Shown one piece after another: positions 6,542 through 10,671 of a stretch of 10,671 nucleotides of DNA (position 1 is the stretch's first letter; each line of letters starts with the position of its first letter). The position numbers and the translations under genes are program-made. A model generated the notes under the pieces. The model did not search any database. It was not told the origin of the DNA and saw only the letters and a list, made by a program, of their open reading frames with translations. This DNA comes from an uncultured Odoribacter sp. (GTDB taxonomy: Bacteria > Bacteroidota > Bacteroidia > Bacteroidales > Marinifilaceae), in contig CAMRAP010000037.1 of the NCBI GenBank assembly GCA_947039985.1, forward strand, positions 1 through 10,671, read 5' to 3'.

Positions 6542-7525
6542 ATGAACGTAACTAAGGTATCTTTTTATAAAGATAAGATTTTTTCAACACGATGGTTTCA
6601 GACTTGGGGTACTCTTTTATTAGGCTCATTTGTTATAGCTGTCGGTTATACTTTTTTTATGACTCCTTACCAGATTGTTCCTGGGGGAATATATGGTATT
6701 TCTACTATTTTAGCTTGGAAATTAGGCTTTCCCATTGGTATGACTGCCTTGTGTTTTAACCTGCCTTTAAGTTTGATCGGTTTTAAAATTTTAGGAAAAG
6801 ATTTTGGTCTTCGAACATTTATCTGTTTTTGGATTGTAGCTTTTGTAGCCGATGGTTTTCCGTGGATGTTGGAAAATGTTTGGGGATATACGGCAGAATT
6901 GGCACGTGATCCTTTGCAATTGGTAAAAGGAGGCATGAGTAATCCTAATTCAGCAAAAGAGGGTGTTTTATTAGCCAGTATATTTGGAGGTGTGGTGATA
7001 GGTGTGGGTGCTGGACTCATTTTTAAAACACGTTCATCTAGTGCAGGTACAGATGTTGTTGCAACTATTTTGCATAAATGGACTCGTAGACCCTTGGGAA
7101 TGATGCAAATGATGGTTGATTTAATTATTGTAGTATTGGGTTTTTTAGCTTTTTCAGATTGGAAAACGCCATTTTATTCGCTCATTACCATTTTTATAAT
7201 GGGTAAAGTAATTGATATCGTGATAGGTGGTTATTCAAGTGATAAAACTTTTTTTATAGTGTCAGAAAAGACAGAAGAGTTACGGCTTTATATTATTAAA
7301 GAGTTACACAGAGGAGGTTCTATAATTCCAGTAAATGGTATGTGGAATCGTTCTGAAAAAGAGATGATTATGACCGTAGTTACCCGCAAGGAAGTGACTA
7401 CTTTACAACGTGCTATTCAGCAAATAGACCCTAAAGCTTTTACCACAATTTTAGATGCTCAAGAGATTATGGGGCGTGGATTTAAAGTTATGCATTGGGA
7501 TGCTCCCAAAGAGATCAAAAATTGA
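6542..7525 (+). CDS. YitT family inner-membrane protein with C-terminal DUF2179 domain (327 aa)
   Basis: The N-terminal half is hydrophobic with about five or six predicted membrane helices, at residues roughly 22-40, 46-62, 68-84, 91-106, 142-162 and 187-224 (the last may be two). Two family-type Gly/Ser-rich blocks are present: VPGGIYGISTILAWK near 46-60 and RSSSAGTDVVATILHKW at 164-180. After the GKVIDIVIGGYSSDK junction comes a soluble C-terminal domain (about 235-315) with the DUF2179 pattern: FFIVSEKTEEL, HRGGSIIPVNGMW, and a final FTTILDAQEIMGRGF. The molecular function of YitT proteins is not established; they are thought to be transporters or sensors because of the membrane plus small regulatory-like domain. 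The ATG at 6542 is the first Met before the first helix. It has its own -7 element and ends at a strong terminator. Confidence 0.92.
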   Translation: MNVTKVSFYKDKIFSTRWFQTWGTLLLGSFVIAVGYTFFMTPYQIVPGGIYGISTILAWKLGFPIGMTALCFNLPLSLIGFKILGKDFGLRTFICFWIVAFVADGFPWMLENVWGYTAELARDPLQLVKGGMSNPNSAKEGVLLASIFGGVVIGVGAGLIFKTRSSSAGTDVVATILHKWTRRPLGMMQMMVDLIIVVLGFLAFSDWKTPFYSLITIFIMGKVIDIVIGGYSSDKTFFIVSEKTEELRLYIIKELHRGGSIIPVNGMWNRSEKEMIMTVVTRKEVTTLQRAIQQIDPKAFTTILDAQEIMGRGFKVMHWDAPKEIKN

Positions 7526-7543
7526 TAGTTTTAGAATTACTTT

Positions 7544-7590
7544 AAAAGTGCAAGTTTTCATATACATTTGATATGAAAACTTGCACTTTT
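7544..7590. terminator. Strong bidirectional terminator hairpin
   Basis: A perfect 20-bp stem (7544-7563 with 7571-7590, ATATGAAAACTTGCACTTTT on the right arm) has a 7-nt loop. The right arm ends in a run of five T (7587-7591), and on the minus strand the mirrored arm also ends in a T run. It lies 18 bp after the YitT stop and 34 bp beyond the stop of the convergent DUF3857 gene, so it can end both transcripts. Confidence 0.88.
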
Positions 7591-7624
7591 TAATGCATCA
7601 AAACTGAATGCTTTTTAAGAACGC

Positions 7625-9364
7625 TTACTTACTTTTTAAAAGCAAAGGTTGTGTGTTGATATTCGACCATTCAGTCATTAACTTACGAAAAGCAGGGTAA
7701 TCAGCAGGAGTGATTAACTGTTTGTTTAGCTTCAATGAATATTGAATATTTACTTGCTTTCCTTGCGATGTGATAGACCGATTAAGTTCACCTACACTAT
7801 TCTCTATGTTTTTCACCTGATTAGGTGTACAAATAGCTAAATTGTCGGGTAGATTTATAGTATATGAATAGGTTTCGTCAGTAGTCACTGGCAGACTTAG
7901 ATTGTTTGTTCGTTTGCTATTATAGTTTGCATATCTTGCTGTTTGTTGTATGCCTTTATTCGTTGCTGGTAAACTTAATAAGGTATAATCTTGTTGTTTG
8001 CTTGTATTGACACTTTGTTTACCAGAAACAGTCGTATTTTGTGATTCACGATTCACATCTGATTTACCATTTGTACGCAGCAATTCATTGGCAAATCCAG
8101 GTGAATAGGAGAGGTGATAATTTCCAAAACTAGCTTTCGTTTCTGCCTCTACTTTACCCTCTTTCCAATGGATAACCGTTTGGTAGTTTATAGCTGCTGG
8201 AAGCTTCTCTATTTCAACTTTTTCAGCATTGCTAAGTTTAAAAATAAAACTACTATGTGTTGCAGCAGCTGACATACCTTGTGGGCTAAGTCTTAAAATT
8301 TTTCCATCCACTTCTGCCAGAACTAACAATTGATGAATAGCACTCATACCACAATTTTCTGGGGCAATATTCATATAATATGCAGCAGCTGGACTTGCTT
8401 TTATGCCTGAAGCATTTAATAGTGCATTTAATAGTGCCACTTTTTCAGCCTCTGTTCCATAAGCTGTTTTAATCACCTCTGAAGTGGAACGGAATTGGCT
8501 TGCTGTTTCATTCAATGTCAGTGCAGAGGAATGGATATTGCTACGTACAAACTGAATAATAGCTTGAATTTTATCTATTTCAGTTTTCTTCTCCTTAGTG
8601 ATCTCTTTTGCTAATTCAGTTACTTCTTCAGAGCTTTCGAATTGTTTATACAACTGTTCTAATGCTTTCTTTGGAGAGGCATAGGTGGTAATAGCTAATC
8701 CTGTCACATCTCCATTTTGCATACTCACTCCTGGTGCACGTGAAGCTGCAGGTAGATTACGGAAACTCCATTTAATCTGTTTCATATCACCTACTACACT
8801 TTGTGAAGGACGTACTTTAGTAGCCACCGTTTCATAATTCCAAGGCTTATCCTTAGGTGCAGTGAAAGTCAACACATACTCGAGAATGGGGGAAGAGGTC
8901 AAAAGTTGCTTGCACACATCTATCTCAGGTAGATACTCTGGACGAGAAATAACAGAGTAATCAAGTATAATCGTTGCTCCCAATTCCAATCCCGTATGAA
9001 CAATTACCAGCTCTTTCAAGTGGTTATAAGCAGGTGCTTTATCAGCATTGCGAGGAAGTACCTCTACAAAAGCATTGGCAGGAGTCTTAACAATACTTCC
9101 ATCCTTTTGACGGGTGTAAGAGTCGTGTATTTTGACCTCCTGAAATGTAGGATTATAGATGACAAAAGTTTCACCATAGGTACCATTCATTGCCGTATGC
9201 GTAAAAATAGTTAGTTCCTTATAGCAGCGATACTCTTGACTGCCATCTGCTTGGAGTGTCCAACTTTCGTGTAATTTCTTATATTCTGCCTCGGCAGGTG
9301 CTGCAAAAGCGTATCCTGTAAAAAACAGCAACAGGAGTAATAGAGTGGATATTTTGTATTTCAT
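7625..9364 (-). CDS. Secreted DUF3857/transglutaminase-like protein with a degenerate active site (579 aa)
   Basis: Residues 1-22 are a signal peptide (MKYK, a long Leu/Phe core, then FAA before Pro-Ala-Glu). Residues about 25-210 fit DUF3857, with the recognisable LHESWTLQADGSQEYR start and LELGATIILDYSV block. Residues about 262-365 are the transglutaminase-like core: DKIQAIIQFVRSNIHSS, then the nucleophile region and LLNASGIKASPAA. Where active relatives have Gly-x-Cys this protein has Gly303-Thr-Glu305. The His block is kept as His344 (IHQLLVLAEV), but the usual Leu-Asp-Pro is Leu-Ser360-Pro. Two of three triad residues are therefore gone. The C-terminal 80 residues resemble the end of the upstream gene product. 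It lies 21 bp downstream of that paralogue, in one operon. A periplasmic, non-catalytic binding or scaffold role is inferred; the real role is unknown. Confidence 0.88.
   Translation of the reverse strand: MKYKISTLLLLLLFFTGYAFAAPAEAEYKKLHESWTLQADGSQEYRCYKELTIFTHTAMNGTYGETFVIYNPTFQEVKIHDSYTRQKDGSIVKTPANAFVEVLPRNADKAPAYNHLKELVIVHTGLELGATIILDYSVISRPEYLPEIDVCKQLLTSSPILEYVLTFTAPKDKPWNYETVATKVRPSQSVVGDMKQIKWSFRNLPAASRAPGVSMQNGDVTGLAITTYASPKKALEQLYKQFESSEEVTELAKEITKEKKTEIDKIQAIIQFVRSNIHSSALTLNETASQFRSTSEVIKTAYGTEAEKVALLNALLNASGIKASPAAAYYMNIAPENCGMSAIHQLLVLAEVDGKILRLSPQGMSAAATHSSFIFKLSNAEKVEIEKLPAAINYQTVIHWKEGKVEAETKASFGNYHLSYSPGFANELLRTNGKSDVNRESQNTTVSGKQSVNTSKQQDYTLLSLPATNKGIQQTARYANYNSKRTNNLSLPVTTDETYSYTINLPDNLAICTPNQVKNIENSVGELNRSITSQGKQVNIQYSLKLNKQLITPADYPAFRKLMTEWSNINTQPLLLKSK
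8412..8435. repeat. 12-bp tandem duplication inside the degenerate transglutaminase gene
   Basis: The 12-mer GCATTTAATAGT occurs twice in a row (8412-8423 and 8424-8435) on the plus strand. In the protein it gives LLNALLNA at about residues 311-318, just after the lost nucleophile. It keeps the frame. It could be a recent slippage duplication, although a repeated LL motif here also fits the helix of this family. Confidence 0.7.
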
Positions 9365-9385
9365 ACCTTTATAATTTTAATATGC

Positions 9386-10671
9386 TTATTTTATAATCAA
9401 ATAGTTAGCAAATGATTTATGTAGATTCACTGCATCACGGTAGTCTGTCCAGTCGGAAGCTTTGTAAACTCTTTTTTTCAAACTTAGCTTTTGACTGATA
9501 TAAATCTTGTTGCCTTCTTGACGAATAGATCCTTCAAAATCGGCTGCTGAACTTCGTTTTTCACCTTTTAGGTCGTTTACCAATTGATAGCCATTAGGAA
9601 TCTGTATAGTTTCATCTAATTCAACTAAGCGTGAACAAGCATCTTTAAAGTCATATTTACGCTCTTCTAAAGAGGTATTTACATGTAGATAAGAACGCAC
9701 CTGATTATACAAATTGTTCATTGTCATAGGTTTAAATAGCATCTCTTCACTTCCTACTATCGCATAGTTTGGTATTTCGTAGCGGAAAGTTATTTTTATT
9801 GGAGCTTCTTGATAGGCCTTTGGGGCTTTCCCCCAGTCTACACTGATTAAACGAGCTTGTGGAGAAATTGCCAAAAGTTGATTCTCCATTGTGTTTTTCC
9901 ATTCACTCTGCCATCCTGTAGTGAAAATACGACGTATATTTAAATCTGATTGTCCTTCGGCTGTGATGGTAAGCAGACCACTTAATGTACCTTTTTTGTC
10001 TAATTTATTATTTGCATTCATGCGTACATAATGGTTTTCAGGAGCAGAAATAGGGGTGATGCAAAGGTCTGACCCCTCTGGTGTACCTGGTAGGTAGTTT
10101 TGTTGCTGTTCAGCACTACTCCACAACTCGCGACAGAAAGGCACCCAAGTTGGATCTAGCGGTATATACGTACCATTGCTCAATTTCACCACAGCAACAC
10201 AGTGATTAAAGTGGTCTGCTGGTATACTTTCCACCCGACTACCTGCCATGGTCATTGCTGGATAGGCTTCAAAACCTGCCATGCGTAAAAACGAAATAAG
10301 TATGGCTGCAATATCCTTACAAACTCCTGCACGGTCGGTATAATTCATTGCTGTATTATGCAAAGTAAAACCTTCGCCTTTTCCCATCGAAAGACCTGAA
10401 TAACGAATATTGTCAGCAATCCAGTGGGTCAGTACAGCAATTTTTTCCATCTCTGTTTTTTTACTCCGAATCAGTTCGTCTACCTTTTTTTGTGCTGGTG
10501 CAAAGGCTTCAAAACTACCATAATCTTCATTCGTTTTATGGAACCAAAGCGATTTATCTTCCCAGCGAGGGGTAGAGGACATCATTAATTTAGGAGCAGC
10601 ATCAAAAAGATCAACCATATTGGGCTCTCTCTTCATAGGAGTCCTATCTGTTTTTGAAAAACGATATACCT
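9386..10671 (-). CDS. Transglutaminase-like superfamily protein with intact triad; N-terminus lies beyond the window
   Basis: The first in-window ATG on this strand is at 10636 (MKREPNM), but the frame stays open to the edge (VYRFSKTDRTP precedes it), and nothing after that Met looks like a signal peptide. The true start is therefore very likely outside the window, with a DUF3857-type domain missing from view. Numbered from that Met, the transglutaminase core is at about 48-165: EKIAVLTHWIADNIRYSGLSMG, Cys106 in DRAGVCKDIA, His145 in DHFNHCVAVV and Asp161 in IPLDPTW, a complete Cys-His-Asp triad. The rest (about 200-416) is beta-rich and its end (IPNGYQ to YRDAVNLH) is similar in pattern to the end of the downstream paralogue, the DUF3858-like region. 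The family acts as envelope proteases or cross-linkers in principle; no substrate is known. It is co-transcribed with the 7625-9364 gene. Confidence 0.88.
   Translation of the reverse strand, partial: VYRFSKTDRTPMKREPNMVDLFDAAPKLMMSSTPRWEDKSLWFHKTNEDYGSFEAFAPAQKKVDELIRSKKTEMEKIAVLTHWIADNIRYSGLSMGKGEGFTLHNTAMNYTDRAGVCKDIAAILISFLRMAGFEAYPAMTMAGSRVESIPADHFNHCVAVVKLSNGTYIPLDPTWVPFCRELWSSAEQQQNYLPGTPEGSDLCITPISAPENHYVRMNANNKLDKKGTLSGLLTITAEGQSDLNIRRIFTTGWQSEWKNTMENQLLAISPQARLISVDWGKAPKAYQEAPIKITFRYEIPNYAIVGSEEMLFKPMTMNNLYNQVRSYLHVNTSLEERKYDFKDACSRLVELDETIQIPNGYQLVNDLKGEKRSSAADFEGSIRQEGNKIYISQKLSLKKRVYKASDWTDYRDAVNLHKSFANYLIIK

Noticed and set aside
6667..7020. A 117-codon minus-strand open frame opposite the YitT gene
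   Set aside because: It is antisense to a clear membrane-protein gene, is rich in Pro/Lys/Thr as expected from the complement, and has no recognisable domain.
8996..9214. Short plus-strand open frame inside the degenerate transglutaminase gene
   Set aside because: It is a shadow of the DUF3857 coding region on the other strand.
1..10671. CRISPR arrays, tRNA or rRNA genes, insertion sequences, phage or toxin-antitoxin genes
   Set aside because: No regularly spaced repeats, cloverleaf-like segments, transposase motifs or terminal inverted repeats were seen by eye; intergenic gaps are short and otherwise explained.

Overview
The window looks like chromosomal DNA of a low-GC member of the Bacteroidales (Bacteroidetes). 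The main reasons are the protein families: a DUF5106-like TlpA thioredoxin, DUF3857/transglutaminase proteins, and an rfbA-rfbC-rfbD-rfbB rhamnose cassette. Intergenic regions also carry matches to the Bacteroides -7 promoter element TAnnTTTG, and genes start without Shine-Dalgarno sequences. Genus and species cannot be fixed from the sequence alone.

Left part (1-2764): the window opens in the last 38 codons of a gene (plus strand) that is nearly identical to the end of the next gene. The next gene (141-1598) is a complete secreted TlpA-like thiol-disulfide oxidoreductase, so this is a tandem paralogue pair. A strong hairpin (1617-1658) separates it from a convergent gene for a membrane-anchored calcineurin-like phosphoesterase (1664-2764, minus).

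Middle (2765-6398): a 231-bp divergent intergenic region carries a -7 element facing each way. It is followed by rfbA, rfbC, rfbD and rfbB, the complete four-enzyme route from glucose-1-phosphate to dTDP-L-rhamnose. Gaps between the genes are 16-24 bp, so they form one operon. No glycosyltransferase, flippase or polymerase gene lies beside them in this window.

Right part (6399-10671): a YitT-family membrane protein gene (plus) has its own predicted promoter and ends at a 20-bp perfect-stem hairpin (7544-7590), which also serves the minus-strand operon coming from the right. That operon holds two tandem paralogues of the DUF3857/transglutaminase type. The upstream one (9386 to beyond the right edge) has an intact Cys-His-Asp triad. 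The downstream one (7625-9364) keeps the fold signature and signal peptide, but Cys is replaced by Glu and Asp by Ser, so it looks like a pseudoenzyme partner.

Most of the window is ordinary housekeeping and envelope gene content. No CRISPR array, RNA gene, insertion sequence, phage gene or clearly new system was found. The observations most worth following are the active/inactive transglutaminase pair and the near-identical ends of the tandem thioredoxin genes.
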